From contig CAYMJV010000015.1 of NCBI GenBank assembly GCA_964390545.1, positions 1-46,414 on the forward strand: a DNA stretch of 46,414 bases. The letters are read 5' to 3'. Position 1 is the stretch's first letter; the number at the start of each line of letters is the position of its first letter. The translations under genes and the position numbers were made by a program. Source of the stretch: CAYMJV01 sp964390545. Lineage in GTDB: Bacteria > Desulfobacterota > BSN033 > UBA1163. A model generated the notes under the pieces. The model made no database searches and was not told the origin of the DNA. It worked only from the letters and a program-made list of their open reading frames with translations. Shown here one piece after another: positions 18,901 through 33,900 of the stretch.

Positions 18901-21900
18901 AGCACAAGCTCGGCGTTCTCACCGATGTAGAAGTAGCGGTGGTTGAGCTCACCGCCCCGTGCAAAGAGATCATTGGGATCGGTGGTTGTTGTATCGGCCA
19001 CCACTTTGATAATGGAAACGTCTTTATATAGTTCGACATCCGTATCCTTCCGGAGCTCGTATTGAATCGTATAAGCATCTTCGTCCGCATAACCGGGCCT
19101 CTCGACCGCCTCCACCCACTTACTGGTATCCGTGTAGTCCGCTTCGCTCAAATCAAAGTCTTCGACGGCCGGGCCCTGGTACATGTAAACCTTGTCCTCG
19201 GCGGTTTTGACGGTCTGGCCTGTCTCTAAGGTAACCACAATGGGATCAGAACCTTCGTCATAATTCGGGTCTACGGCGAGGATTTCAGACTCAAGGAGTG
19301 GAAACGCATCTCTGTAGTTGATCGTCCGCCACTCGTAGTTTTGATCCTTTGCGAGAGCATCCCAGTCAAAACCGAACAGATTGAAGCTCCTCTTTTTATA
19401 ATAGGTTACGGTGACTGTTGTTTTCTCCTGCCCTTCGGTCCATAAGTACTGCAGTCCTTGCCGCGGTTCGTATTTCAGAACCTCCTCAAGGCCGTGGTCC
19501 TCCGTCTCAACCTCTTCATAGACGATGCGGGATGAAACGTTCGGCACGCCTTGGCTGAACGTCCCCTGGTAAACTGTCTCCTTAATCTGCTCCCCGTCTA
19601 CCTCGTAAGTCACCTTTTGCAGCCTCGCCGTGTCAGTGATGGTAATCAGGCCGTCCCGTTTTGTCGTCGTATCGATCCTGTTGAGAATCAGATCGTATTG
19701 GCTGTCATTTTGAATGTCGACGCTGGTGTACCCGTGGGCCACCCTGAGCATGCCGTTGCCCGTGCTCAGGATCTGGCCGGCCAGATCGATCCTGCCCCCC
19801 TTGGGGACGATCTCATCAACGACAATTGCCTGTTTCTGAGCATCGAAGTAGCCGTCCACCGGGACTCTGTCCGTCCCGAAGCTGATGCCGACAATCGGGG
19901 TTCCGTCATCATCAAGAAAAGAGGCGGTTCCTGCCAGGGCAAAGCTCTTATCCACATGAAGGGTAATGGTCTGAACGCCGCTCTGGATTAGGCCGTTGAT
20001 GTTGAGGTACCGCGCCGTCACCGCAACCCGCCCCTGAGAGAGCACGGCACTATCCCACGGGTCGATGGGGCCTGTAAACGGATTCTGGACAAATTCGGCA
20101 CGCTTTAAGGTCCCGGCCTGATTGAAAACCTGCTTCCGGTAGGCATCGAGACCCGGGTACTGTCTTGGGTCCATGACGTGAAACCAGTCTTCCGTGTTAA
20201 GATTGAAGTCCTGAGCAGCCTGGATGTCGACGTTTTCGGCCCTTATTTCGCCGGAGACATTGATACTGCCTTCATTGTTGATGATGGCCACGTCTCCGAC
20301 TTCGTTGATGACATCACCGAGGATATAGATATCCTGCCCGATCTTCTCGGGGAGGATATCCTTATCCAAATCGTAATCGTCCGAGTTTCGGCTCACGGCA
20401 TCTTGGGTGACCGAAATCTTCTTAATGGGCGCGTCTTGAATCGTCGTCAACCCTTTGCTGTTAAAGTAGACATTTCCCGGAGAAAGGACGGTGTACTCTC
20501 CGTCAACGACGGTGACTCTCTTTGTGTCCCGAATCACCATGTCGCTGATGGTCATGGTAAAGGGAGTCTCGTTGAACGCGCTGATTTTGGCCCCGGCCCT
20601 TGCAACGAGCTGGTTATCCACCAAGGCCACAAAAGCACTCTTATTCGCCGCGTCCGCCTCAATGAAAATCGAACCCGGGGCTGCGTATATGTCCGGCAAC
20701 TCGACGAACAAGACATCCAGGCCTTCATTGGCGACCTGCGCCGTTTCCCCCGTTTTCGAATCCTCGATGACATCCATGAGGCCCAATTCCGCCAGGGTTT
20801 CTTCCAACACCGCTAACTCGATCTCATAACGGGCCACTGCCTCCGCATTGCTCGAGTGGTTTGCAATCCAGTCCAGGATTTTCTTTCGTTGTGCAAGGAG
20901 AAGGTCACCCACGTTCTGGAGGGACAGGGTCGGAGCATCCACCCTGGTCGGCTTGATCGCATAGAATTTATTTTGCAGGACCTCCTGGGAGGCGATCGTT
21001 ACGTCGCTCTTGTAAATGTCAGGCCCAATCTGCCCCCATTTTTCCACATCGGTATAGTCCTCCAGTGTTAAATCCACATCGGTGCGGTTCTCGCCCAGAT
21101 ATCGGTACAGCTCGTCGTCCTCCGTTTTTACAATCTGCCCCTTCTGGAGGGCGACGGGGGTAGTCGTCGTTTCGAGGTCGTAGGCAATGACGATCTTCTC
21201 CCACCGGCTCGCATCATCATAGTTTTCCTTATCCGGAAGGATCCGGACAGGTTCATCGCTCTCGAGCTTGAATCGATAGAGCGCATCGATCTCTCCATTG
21301 CCGGCAACGGGCTTCCCCGTACCGTTGTCGACGACCTGGATCACCGTCCCCGTGTACACTATAAAAGCGATCTCTTGGGCGTTCAGAGCGCAGTATTCGT
21401 ACTGGACCTCGGTCACGTAGTCACTGGCATAGGTCACATCGTCGTCGGTCGTCGAAGCGGTGACATCCTCCCATTTTGTTCCATCAGCGTAATCCTCCTC
21501 GGACAGAACGAGCTCGTCTGGGTCTCCCTTGTAGGCGTAGCGGGACCCGACCTCGCCCCCCTTGTTGGCCCCTTCGACCACCTTGACGATGTCCTGGTCA
21601 CTCACAAAGACATAGGAAATAGCTTCTTTGAGTTTGTCCTCATCGCTGAGGAGTCTATCCGCCGCCGTCCCTTCGAGCCTCGCAGGGTCGATATTCTGCA
21701 CGCCCATAAGCGTGACGGGCTTGATCAACAGGATCGCCTGGTTGTTGATGCCGGCCTCGATCCTTGCCTGGTCACCGATGGTCACCAGGTTGGTGCTTGT
21801 GAGAGCCCCGTACCCGGGGATAGGAAACCCGTAAGGGATCAGCGACAGGGACAGGGCAAGCCCGTCCGTCTGCCTAAAGGCAAGGCCCTGATCGGTGACT

Positions 21901-24900
21901 AGGTTGACATCTTCCAGGGCCTGAATGCCTGACGTCCCGAGGATACTGACCGTATTGATCTCCTGGATGTCCGCTGTAGGAATGGGAACCGCAATATTGG
22001 GGTACATGGAGATGGCCGTCAGCTCAATATTGGCGAAGGTGTTGATGAGGTTCGGCACCTCGGAGCTGTCCCGGCCTGCATAGAGGTACACGTCGCTGCC
22101 CTTGATGGTCCCGTTGTTGACGTTGATCTGATTGGCGCCCTTGGTGTTCCCTGTGGCCTCGGCACCCGCCGCTCCGGTCAGGGCTGTTGCTACAAACAGA
22201 TTCGCGCTGGAACTGACAGTGGAGTCGGTCTTTGCGGTCAGGTACACGTCCCCCGCCTTGCTTTCCAGGGTGGCGCCATCCACGTTGATCGCAGCCAGGG
22301 TGTCGGATTCCACCCTCGAAATGCCTGTGGAAATACCGAAGCCGGACACGCTCTCAATCCTGACGCTGTCAAAGGCCGCGATCTTGTTGAGGGCTTCGAT
22401 CTTTAAAACGCCGGGATTCTGGTTGTCACCCTCTACCGTCAGTTTGGCCCCGTCTCCAATCGCGACCACCGCCTCAAAGGGGTGGGACTGGTCTCCGATG
22501 TCGGTCTCGCTCAGCAATACAGTCACGTTCCCGGCGCTCGCGGACCCAGACCGAAGGTTGCTGCTGTCTTTATAATCGTCCTTGGTGAGCTGGTTCTTCG
22601 CGTTGATCAGGATATTCCCGGCACTGACCGTGGCGCCCGCGCCGACGTCCACATTCGCCTTGGTGGTAATGGTGTTGCTGACCCCCGCACCGCTGCCGGC
22701 CGCAGCCGCAAAAGCATAACTGTCGGCGGACGAATCGATGTCCTGCGTGTGCAGCGAGTTCATGACAAGCCCGCTCACTTCGACCTGGGCGCCTGCGCCA
22801 ATTCGCGCTAGGGTGGCCTGGTCACTCGCGACATCCGACTCGGCTCCGGCTGCTGCCACGGCACCCCCGCCGCCTGCGGTGCTCTCGGCGAGGAGATCGT
22901 CCGAGCTGCTGGCCATGATCCTCAATGTCCTGGCATGCACCGTGGTTCCGGTTCCCGCCGCCGCTTCGACCTCGTACACGTCATGCCCCCTGCCGAGGTT
23001 TACGTCCGAGACCATGGCCCCGACAGCAATGGCCCCAAAGGCGCCTCCCTTGGCATTCGTGTTCGCTATGTTGCTTGACGTGGCCTGGATGGCGACATCA
23101 TGGGTCGAGATCAATTTCGCATTCTCTGCATACGCCCTTACCAAGGTTTTGATGTTGCCAGTGGCCTCGTTCCCCTGGACTCCCAGGATGGCGGAGCCGG
23201 AAACCCCGCAGGATATGGTCTTCGCCACGTCGGCCACGGAATCCGCATGGATGAGCGTATTGTCCGATGTAACCGTCGCTTCCTGGACCCAAGCCTGGAT
23301 CGTGCTGCTGATCTCGTTTTCCACCAGGGCCACGCCCAGGCCTGCCCCCAGGCTCACGCTGATGGAAACGGCCGTGGCATCCCCGATGATGTAAGCGTCT
23401 TCGCTCGCCACGATGCTCACATCGCCGTCGGCCGTCACATTGATGGGACCGCTGACAAAGGCGTTGACGGTATTCGCGATGGTGTTCTCGATGTCAATGC
23501 CCCCGCCGCTCAGACCGACTACCCCTGTGGTCACGGAGGCTGTTGTGGCACCCACATCACTCATGCGGGCGCGCTCCACGTCCGCCAGTATCGACACGTC
23601 TCCCCCGGCATCGACGTTCTTTCCTTCAGAACCGGCCACATAAGCCTGCACCGTATTACTGATTTGATTGTCCACGAGAGATACGGCGACCGAGGCGGAC
23701 CCGAGGCTCGCGGCAACAGCCACGCCGATGGCCTGTGATTTTAGGATGTGACTGTCGGACAGGGCTTTCACATTGATGTCATCCACCGCCGTCGCAATCG
23801 TGTCCTGCAAATAGGCGCTCACCCCGCTCATGAGGGTGTTGGTCACTTCGACGCCACACCCGGCCGCTGCACCTCCAATACCGGCGGCTATCGCGACTGA
23901 TCCTGAAAAGGCAACCGCATCGACCGTGTCCATGGCCTTAGCACGCACTAAAATGTCATCCGCGGAAGAGACAGTGGAGTCCTGGATGTAGGCTGTGATC
24001 TGATTAAGGACGATGTTGTCCAGCAGCGCGACCCCAATGGATCCCGACGCGGCCACCTGTCCTCCGCTCACCGCGGCGGATGCTGCACCCACCAGGGCGG
24101 TAACGGTCGACACGCTCAGGGCGTCCACAACGATATCGTTATTGATCGGCCTCCACAGGGTGGCGTTTGTGTAGGTCTGTGCGCCAAGGTCGACGGGCTC
24201 TATCAAGGGGGTCTCCCCCAAATATTCATAAATGTCGCCGCCATCCAGCCTGACCCTTTCCTCTTCAACGACCTCGGTGGGGCTGTCTTGCTGGGTGTAG
24301 TCGAAGGCACTGAGGCTTGTGGTGACTGTGCTGTCGGCAATGTAGGCCTTGACGGTGTTTGCAATCGTGTTTTCTACCTCGGCTCCTGCGCCGCTCAGAG
24401 CCACACCCACATTACCAAAGGAGGCGGCAAGGGAAGCGGCGACAGACAAGGCATCAATGGTTGCGCTCTCTATGGCCGTGACGGTAAATGCCCCGTCTGT
24501 GGCTACCAGGCTGTCCACGTTCACGATGTAGGCCTCCACCTGGTTCGTGATGTTGTTCTCGGCCAGGGCCACGCCGATGGAGATGGAAACCGCTGCCGTG
24601 CCCGCAAACGATGCTGCCAAGGACCCGGCCCCCACATCCGCTTTGATGTTCGATAGGTCGCTGACCGTCAAAGAAATGCTGTCGGCAACGATCCCCGTAG
24701 ACCCGTCGCCGTCGATGTATGCCTTGACTAAGGTGGAAATCTTGTTCTCCGCATCCGCGCCGGAACCTGCAAGGCCCACACCTGCTGTCCCCCCGCCCGA
24801 AACGGCCACGGATCCGGCCACCACAACGGCGTCGATGGTCTCGCTCGCCAGAGCAGTCAGGGTGAGGTCCCCTTCAGCGCCGATGCTGGAATTCTTCACA

Positions 24901-27900
24901 TAGGCCTGCACTTCCGCCGGCTTGTAATAGCCGTCCTCGTCCCAGCCGATCAGGTTACGGGCCAGGGACGCGCCCACCGAGGCCGCGACACCAGCCTTGC
25001 CGCCGACGCCCACGGAAACGGATCCGGTGATGACCTTTGCTGTAATGTCCGACTTGTTTCTCGCATCGAGAGTCACATCTCCCGTGCTGACGAGATCAGT
25101 ACTTAGGATATAAGCGTTCGTTTTGGTTAGGATGACGTTCGTGGACTCGGAGCCGCCGCCGCTCAGTGCGACACCGGCCTTGGTGCCCGCGCCCACTGCA
25201 ATGGTCGCCGCTATGGAAAGAGCATCGATGGTGTCCATAGAGGTGGCACTGAGAGCGACATCCCCGGAGATCAGCAGGATGTGGTTGTCGGGCTCCGCAA
25301 GTGAGGAGTTGTCGATGTAGGCCTGGGCCTTGTTGGAAATCGTATTGTGCGCGATGGAAACGCCGATGGAAAGGGCCCCGCCCGTACCGCCCCCGCTTGC
25401 GCCAACGGCAATTGATCCCCCGACCGCGTTCGCGATGATGGCCGCATTATCTGTGGCCGTGAGGGTCAAATCGCCGCCCGCACTCGTGATGGATCCGACC
25501 CCCTTGATAAAGGACTCGATGGTGTTCTCGATTTTGTTGTACGCAGCAGCACCGGCAGCCGCCCCTGCGTAACCCGAGCCTCCGCCTGAGGCACCCACTG
25601 CTATGGCCCCGCCGATGGTGAGGGAATCGATTTGCGCCATGGAGGTGGCGCTGAGGGTGATATCCCCGGCGGCCGAGACGGATGTGGCCCTGGGATTCGG
25701 AAGGGCGGAGTTGTCGATGTAGGCCCGGATCGTGTTGTTGATGGTATTGTCCGCCTGCGACACGCCGATGGAAAGGGCGCCGCCCGTGCCCTGCCCGCTC
25801 GCGCCGACGGCGATCGCCACGCCGCCGCCGTCCGCAGTAATGACCGTGGGCTTCAGCACCCTATAGGTGTCCTGTTCCTTCTTGATGAGGTAGGTCTCGC
25901 CCTCGTCGTTGTCCTTGACCAGCCACTCCCTGCCCGCAGCCCGGACCGCGACCGTTACATCGTCGGAAAGAGTGATCTCTTCGGCAGTAAAGGCGGCCCT
26001 CCAGGCAGTCGGAAGTTGCCCGTCGTTCAGGTAGTCGGTGGGTTGCAGGCCAGGGGCGTCGAACAGGTAAAGTCCGTCTATCGCTGTCAGCTTCAGGGTT
26101 CCCGCCTCGCTCGTGACGGACCCAACCCCCTTGATATAGGCCTCAACTGTGTTCTTGATATCGTTGTAAGACCCGGCGCCGGCACCAGCCGCTGCGAATC
26201 CTACTTTTTGCCCCGAAGCACCCACCCCAACGGCCCCAGCAATGGTCAGGGCATCTATCTTTGCCGCGGATATGGCCGACAATTCGATATTCCCGGCAGA
26301 TGTTACCGTTGAACCGTCAATGTAAGCCTTGGCCTTGTTCTCGATCACATTGTCAGCAATGGAAACTCCTATAGAAACCGCAACACCTGTTCCCTGTCCA
26401 CTTGCACCCACCGCAATGCCCACGCCCCCGGCGTCAGCGTCGATCGATGAGGTGTCAGTGGCCGTCAGCTTGACCGCCCCAATGCCTGTGGTTGTCACCA
26501 TGCTGCCATTCTTGATGGCCGCTTCCATGGTGTTTTTGATGGTATTTCCCGAACCGGCGCCGGCACCTGAAAATGCGAAACCTGTTTTCTCGCTGGAAGA
26601 CCCAACTGCAACGGCGCCCCCGATGGTCAGGGCATAAATGGTCGGCGTTGAGGTAGCCAGCAGGGCCACGTCGCCGCCCGAGGTCACCGTCGAATCATCG
26701 ATGATAGCGTACACGTCGTTGCGAATGTCGTTGACGGCAATGGAGACCCCCAGCGCGAAAGCAGCGCTACTGCCGTCCTTTTTCTTTTTATCTTTCTTTT
26801 CTCCACCGAAGTCTCTTCCGAACGCGAGTGCAACCCCGCCGGCGATGACTTTGATATTGGAGGTGTCAGTAGCCGCAATCAACACACCGCCTTCAGCCAT
26901 GATACCGTCGTCGGTCTTGTTTCTAAGAATGTAGGCGTGCGCGTCGTTCGAAATCAGGTTAACCGAGACAGAAACCGCCGCGGCCCCGGCCCATGTCCCT
27001 TCGCCTGAACCGATCCCGATCGCCGCAGCAATCGCAAGGACATCAGAATCATTTTCAGCGCTCAATGTAAGGCTGCCACCTGTGATGATATCGGAATCTG
27101 CCACGTACGCATCAGTTGAACAATCAATGTAATTAACCGCCACTCCAGCACCGACACCGGCTTTTCCCCCATAAGCGAGGGCGCCGGCCACGGCGATGAT
27201 GGACGAAGTGTCCTTGGCAGTAATGAAAACATCCGTGGCGTCACTGATGACGGAACCGGAATCCACATAAGCATCGGTGTCACTGAAAATCAGATTGACC
27301 CCTACGGAACCGGCAATGCCCGTACCCCTCGTGGCCCCGGAGAGGCCGGCGGCAACTCCAATGATCCGGCCGGTCGCTTCGCTGTGGACCGTGAGCGTTC
27401 CGATGTTTTTCAGAATCGAATTGTGGATGTAAGCGCGTGTTTCGTTGTCGATCCAATTGACCGTGACTGCGCCCGCGAGCCCGAAGGTGCCCTTCTGGTT
27501 GGTCGAAAGGGCTCCCGCACCCGAAACCGCCACGATCAACGTGGACTCAGTGGCTTTCACCTCAAGACCGTTGGACTGAGTAATAACGGAGTCCGAAATG
27601 TAGGCCTCGGTGATATCGAACACGGTATTGGCCGACGCACTTCCCGATAGGGCGATACCATATGTCCCACCTCCACCCGGTGCTTCCTTGCCGCTTTTTT
27701 CTTCCTTGGAAGAAGGTTTGTCGCCTGTCTTGGAAGCCGCCAGAGTTACATTAACAATCAGGCCCTTGTTCTCGGCACCGATGGTGGTCTTTCCTCCAGC
27801 ACTCAAGGAGCCATTCACATCATCTGGTTCGAAAAGCCTGTGCCCTATGCCGGTGGCCGCGGACGGGTCAAGGGCCAATGCCTCTCCCCCTGCGGTCTGG

Positions 27901-30900
27901 GCCAGTTTTATAGTGTGGGCGTCAATGCTGGTCACATAATATGTGTCGCCGCTGGTGAGACCGCCGATAGGCGCACCGTCGCCGCTGTCATAGACGATGG
28001 CCTGGCCCTCCCTGAATCCATGGGCGCCCTGAAAGCGGATGGTGTCGGTATTCCCGTCCACGATGGGGATTGGTTGGAACTCCGGGCCGATCGTGTGTGA
28101 AGTCCCTTCAGCTGCTGATGAGTCAAGATTGATATAGGTCCCTTCTAGAGCTTTCCATCGGGATTCCGACAGGCGGATGGTGGAGGGATCGACCACGATG
28201 ACGTAGTAGGTGCCCTTGTTTTCCAGACCACCGATGCTCTTGCCGCCACCATGACTGTAAGTAACCTTTTGTCCCGTGGCGAAACCGTGCTCATAACCCA
28301 GGCTGATGGTCTCCTGTGCGTTGTTTACTGCGGCCGAAGGAGCGAAACCGATGCCAAGAGAATGAGATGAACCACTGCCTACGGAAGGATCCAGGTCAAG
28401 GCGGAGACTGTGTCCGGTTGTGCCGGAGCCTCCCAGAGTAAGATCAAGATTCACCGGTACCGGGGTCTCGGACAGGGCGTCATCCAGTAGTTCCGCCAGT
28501 TGAACCTGCGTATCACTAATCCGGATCACATAATACGTCTTTCCGTCCGTCAGTCCGCCGATGTCCTCGCCGCCGCCGTTATAATAAACGACTGGGTCGC
28601 CGGTCTGGTAACCGTGGACATAACCGAGGTCAATGGTCTCCACCTCTTCTGCGTCGTCCACTTCTGCCGAAGAGAAGAAGGTGACCGGGTCCTCATTGGC
28701 CTCTTCAATCGATCTCGCCAGTTTGACAGTCGTGGAATTGATGATCCGCACATAATAGTTGTCCCCATCGACCAGACCACCGATGCTGCCACCACCGCCA
28801 TTACTGTAAACAACCATTTCGCCGTTGTTGAAACCGTGGGCGTACCCGAGGTCGATGGTATTGTCTACATCGTTGACGCCCGTGCTGGGCGCGAATTCAC
28901 CACGTCCCAGGACCGATTCCTGATTGCCGACAATGGCCTTCGTATCCCGGTTGATCAGGTTGACCCCCGCGGTAATTCCAAAGCCCAGGCTCCTGCCCTG
29001 AAGAACAGCCCCGGCGAAATTCACATTCAGAGCATCATCCAGCGCGGTGACATTGATATCGCCATCCGCGGTCACAAAGGCGCCGTCGTCGATCTTGGCT
29101 AGCGTATGATTATCCATTTCCACCAAGGTAACAGCCCCGTTGAAAGCATAGGTGGCGGCCACATCGCTGCCGGCAAGCCCGAGGGTTAAATTCTTGGTAA
29201 TCGTCTGTGCGTCTACCATAAGGGTGGCAGCGTTCACCTTGGCGCCGGATTCAATGGCCGCCGTGGTAGTATTGGTGTAGAAGTAGCCCCCGAATGAACC
29301 GCCGACGCCCGAGCTTTTGCCTTTATATTCGCCGTTACGGCCATCCCGTGAATCAAGATTGAGTTTCTTGATAACCCTTGGGTAATTCCCGACCAGGTTA
29401 ACCGCCTCGAAGTCAATCTTGGCTTTGACCGTGACATCCTGACCCGCGACGTCTGTGTTTTGGTTGATGAGGGCGCCTTCCCCGATCAGCGCATCAGAGG
29501 TGTTGTTGAAGTTGACGATACTGACCGAGCCGGCGATGCCCGCCTTCTTGCCTTGCGCCGCACTGAAGGCCCAGCTCGAGACAAAACTGTTGGGCCCGAT
29601 ATCGGCGAGCGTAATTGCTGATATCAAGTTCTTGTAGTCAAGCCCGATCTGCTTCATGTTCCCCCAGATGGTCTGATAGGGAATCACAGTATCCGACTGG
29701 ACCAGGATATCCCCGAGAGCATCCACCGTGGCCCCTGTTTCGATAGCGGCGTAGGAATGGTTGGTGAAGTCTCCCCAAAGAACGGCAAAGCTTCCGACCA
29801 CATCTTTCTGCATTTCCCTCTTATGGGTTTTGTTGTATTTGTCGGTCGCTGCAGCAACAACGCTTGCAGCGGTGATATCCGGCCGGTCGATGACTTTGGC
29901 CTCGACTTTGACATCTCTGCCGGCGCTGACAACGGCCGAGCTTCCGATCTTGGCGGCCGCCGAGTTCGTGTGCTCACCATAGGTCACGGCTGCCGACGCT
30001 CCGAACTTGGGGTCTTCCGGCCTCTCCGAAATAGCATTTGATCTCTGGCGCCCCTTGTATTTCGTCGATATCTTATCCCATGCCCAGGTGCCTCCTGCTT
30101 TCAATACATCTTTTCCGGCCTTTAGAGGGGTTGCATCGCTCAAGTATCCTGTTATCTTCCCAAACCAGGAATCCCCATGGACCGACTGGGCCTTATTAAT
30201 GTTCTTTGCGGTATCGACCTGGGCGAGTAAAGAGACATCACCGCTTATGGAAGTCACTGTCCCATTGACATTGGCCTCCGCGGTGGCGTCCGAAAGGGCA
30301 ATCAGGATGCCCACACCCACATAGTCCTTATCCCCGCCGCAGCTGACGGTGCTACTCAGGTTCTTGGTATTCAACGCCTGCACATTGACATTGCCACCGG
30401 CAGTAATCTGGGCCCCCTGAGCCACGGTGGTGGTGGCGTGGGAATAGGCCTCTGTCATGGCAAATACGATGTGGGCGGGCAGCAGCTTCCCAAGCAACAT
30501 GTCGATGCCTGCCACGCTGACCGCATTTTCGGTAGACGAGGATAGACTCACATCCCCATCCCCATGGATGGTAGCGCCGCCTGCGACCGTGACTGTGGCA
30601 TCGGCTTCGGACCTCGCATAGCCCACGCCTGCCCCAATCCCCAGCGTGAAAACGTTGGCCTCGGAATTCGAAATTGCGTTCACAATCACGTCGGCATCGG
30701 ATTGGATGTACGTGCCGGAACCGATGAGAATATCTGCCGTAGACTTCGCCTTACTGACGCCTACCAGTGGCCTGAGATTTCCAAAAAAGTCGAGGGCTGA
30801 TTCCGCAATCTGCTGACCTTTACTTGCCTCGCCATCGTAATTGGTGTCATTGTCGGCATCGGCGCGGATAATAATATCCCTCCCTCTCAGGATGGCACCG

Positions 30901-33900
30901 TTAATTTCTATCCGGGTATTGGCGTGGCTGGGTACGTAGGCCCATGTCAGGAAGTGGTCAATGGCTGTTAACTCGATATCGCCGCCGGCTTGCAACAGGC
31001 CGTTGATCTGCACGGTAATTTTCCCGCCAATATTGTCAGGGTCTTCAATGGTAATCATCTCATCATCTACATAGCCAGCCCCGCGTGTATGAATATAGAC
31101 GGTAGGATTGCCACCGGTGTCTGTGACGACGTTGACCTTCAGGCCGGTCCCTGATCCGGAGGAAGTGGTCAGCAAGCCGGTATAAGACTTGCCGGGGGTC
31201 CACAGCAGCTTTTCATTAGTCTGTACATCAGTCTCCAAGGATTGGTTATCGATCCCGGCCGGGATCCCAAGCGGGTCGGTAGCTAATGGCCGGTTGTCAA
31301 AGGTGAGCAGGTTGGCGTCGCTGTTGACCGTGATTGTTCTGCCGCTAAGCGTCAGGTCGCCAGAATCGCCGAGCGATTCAGCCGTCTGCTGGTCCCCGAC
31401 TGCATAGCGGGTCGAGATAATTACACCAGCGGCTACGGTAATGTTGTCAGCGGTTACAAAAATATCACCGCCATAACTGATAATATCACCGTTCAACAGG
31501 ATGCTTTCACCGCTCATTTTCAGATCAGATCCGGGGGTATTTACCGAACTGACCGTTAAGGTGTCGTTACCACCTCGCAGATCAATACTCATAGACCCGG
31601 ATGGAATATCAAATACCAGAGTTGTTGAACCAAAGGCCCCGGCAGCAACATCCCAAACGCGCGTTGTTGAACCGGAGCTGCCATCTATCCGGAGCTGAAG
31701 CTGGTCTGTTCCCGGACCGGCTTCCAGAACCATATCTTCGGTAAGGAAAGACGTGTTAACCGTGATGTTATCAGGGTCCCCAGCATCAACAAAAAAGCTC
31801 GGCTCCATCCCCGAGTAGATGATGGTTCGCAGGTCCTCGGCAAAAACATCGTCGAAAATGAGGGTTCCGTCACCTGTGCTATCGGGCACGATGATTACGA
31901 AGCTACCGGGGCTGCCGGGATCCTCGATTGCAAAAGCGTCAAGCCCCATGAGTCCACCTTCCAAAGTGCCGCTGAGGCTGCCGCTGATATGGAGGATGAA
32001 ACCATCCTCGTTGTCTGCAGCGCCGGTCAGGTTCTCAAAGCCGGCAAAATTGACGCCGCCCACATTGCCCGAATTGGCTCCGGTGATGTTCCAGGTACTG
32101 TCAGCATCCGGGCCGATAAGAGTATCGTTGCCCCCTGCACCGCCAGTGATACTCTGGATATTGGTGACGCCCGACGCACCCGTGGCCCCGCCGCTTCCCA
32201 GGTTGACAGTCACACTATTCGCGCTTGTGTAAGCCGAGTAATCCAGGCGGTTGGTGCCGCCGCCGCCGTCAATGGTACCCTTAACGCCCATGCCATCGGC
32301 AAATAGGAAGGTGTCGTCATCAATGCCTCCCTCAAGGTTCTCTATACCACCGAGGACCACATCCGCCGAAACATTGCCATCCTCATCCGTGGCGATATAT
32401 CGTCCACCGTCCATGCTCAAGATGTTCCAGATAGAATCATACGGCAGACCGATAAAGGTGTCTGAACCGGAGCCTCCCAATACCGCGTCAATGTGGTCGG
32501 TATTCAGGCCCAGGATGACGGTGACGCCAGAGTCGGTGCCGCTGTAATCCAAAGTGTTCGGCCCGCCGGTCCCTCCGTCGACAACTCCGTCCGCACTGCC
32601 CCCTTCGGCAAATATGAAGTCGTCCCGGCCGCTGCCACCAGTAAGGTCCTCGACACTGCTGAAATTGATTTGCGAATTCAGTGTACCGGCATTCTCTTCA
32701 GTGATAGCCCAGGTGTTTGTTCCATTGGAACCGACCAGCGTATCGAATCCGGCCCCGCCTTCAAAGGTAATAGACGCGCTGAAATCCGGATCGAATGCGC
32801 CTATGGTGAGAGAATCCTCACCCGCCCCGAGCCTGAAGATGAGTGTGTCAGTGGGGTTGTCGAAGGACAGTGTACCGACAAAGCTGGCGGTCGCAGCATC
32901 GAAGAAATCGCCTGATGCGCTGCGGATTTGCATTTGCCCTGCCTCAGCGGCATCCTCCAACACGAAGACATCGTCATAAACGCTGCCATGGATGACTACG
33001 GTAGCAGGTATGCTGGCGTCAACAATGGGTTCCATGCCGGCGTAGGCGATCGTTTTGCTATAGAGCGTGACGGTACCTGCGCCGGAGCTGTCTGGATCGA
33101 CTACTGTAAATGGGCCGTCCTCGCCTGGGTCTTCAACGACCAAGCCGTCGGATCCCCCGTCGCCGCCCGTAACCATGCCACTGATGCTGCCTTCAGCGAA
33201 AAAAACGAACCCTTCTTGATTGTTCGCGGCACCAATCAGATTCTCAATGCCGTTAAACTCTGTGTTTTTGTTGAGCAGGCCCTCGTTGGAGCCTGTGATC
33301 TCCCAGAGGGTGTTGACCTCCGGGCCGATGAGCGTGTCCTCCCCTTCATCGCCCGCAAGAAGGTCCGCTCCTCCCAAATCTTTTAGGATGTCGTTGCCCG
33401 GACCGCCGGAGAGGATGTTATCCTCATCGCTTCCGGTTAAGGTGTCATCACCGGAACCGCCAATGACATTGTGGATATGGCTCACTCCGGCTGTGCCTGC
33501 AGCAATGCCAGAGGAAAGATCAACCACGATAGGGTTCGAACTCGAGTAAGGGGAGTAGTCCAAAGTATTGTTGCCGCCGGTTCCGCCGTCAATGGTGCCT
33601 GCAAGGATTGCACCATCCTCCAAGACATAGGTGTTGTCCCCTTGTCCACCCACAAGATTTTCAACATCGGTCCCGGTTGTGCCACTGGTCCCGCCGGCGA
33701 TGGAAACCGTGCCATCTTCATTGACTGTATATTCCCCATTCGTGATCGTCATATCGCTGCTTCGGCGGTTCACGAAAAGCAGATTATCCTCGATCTCAGA
33801 AAAATCCAGCGTGTCCTGCCCTGCACCACCTGAGAAACTTATAGGAAGCGGATCAAGGAGAGCATCAAAGTCGAGGTCAATCTTGAGAAGATCGTCTTTC

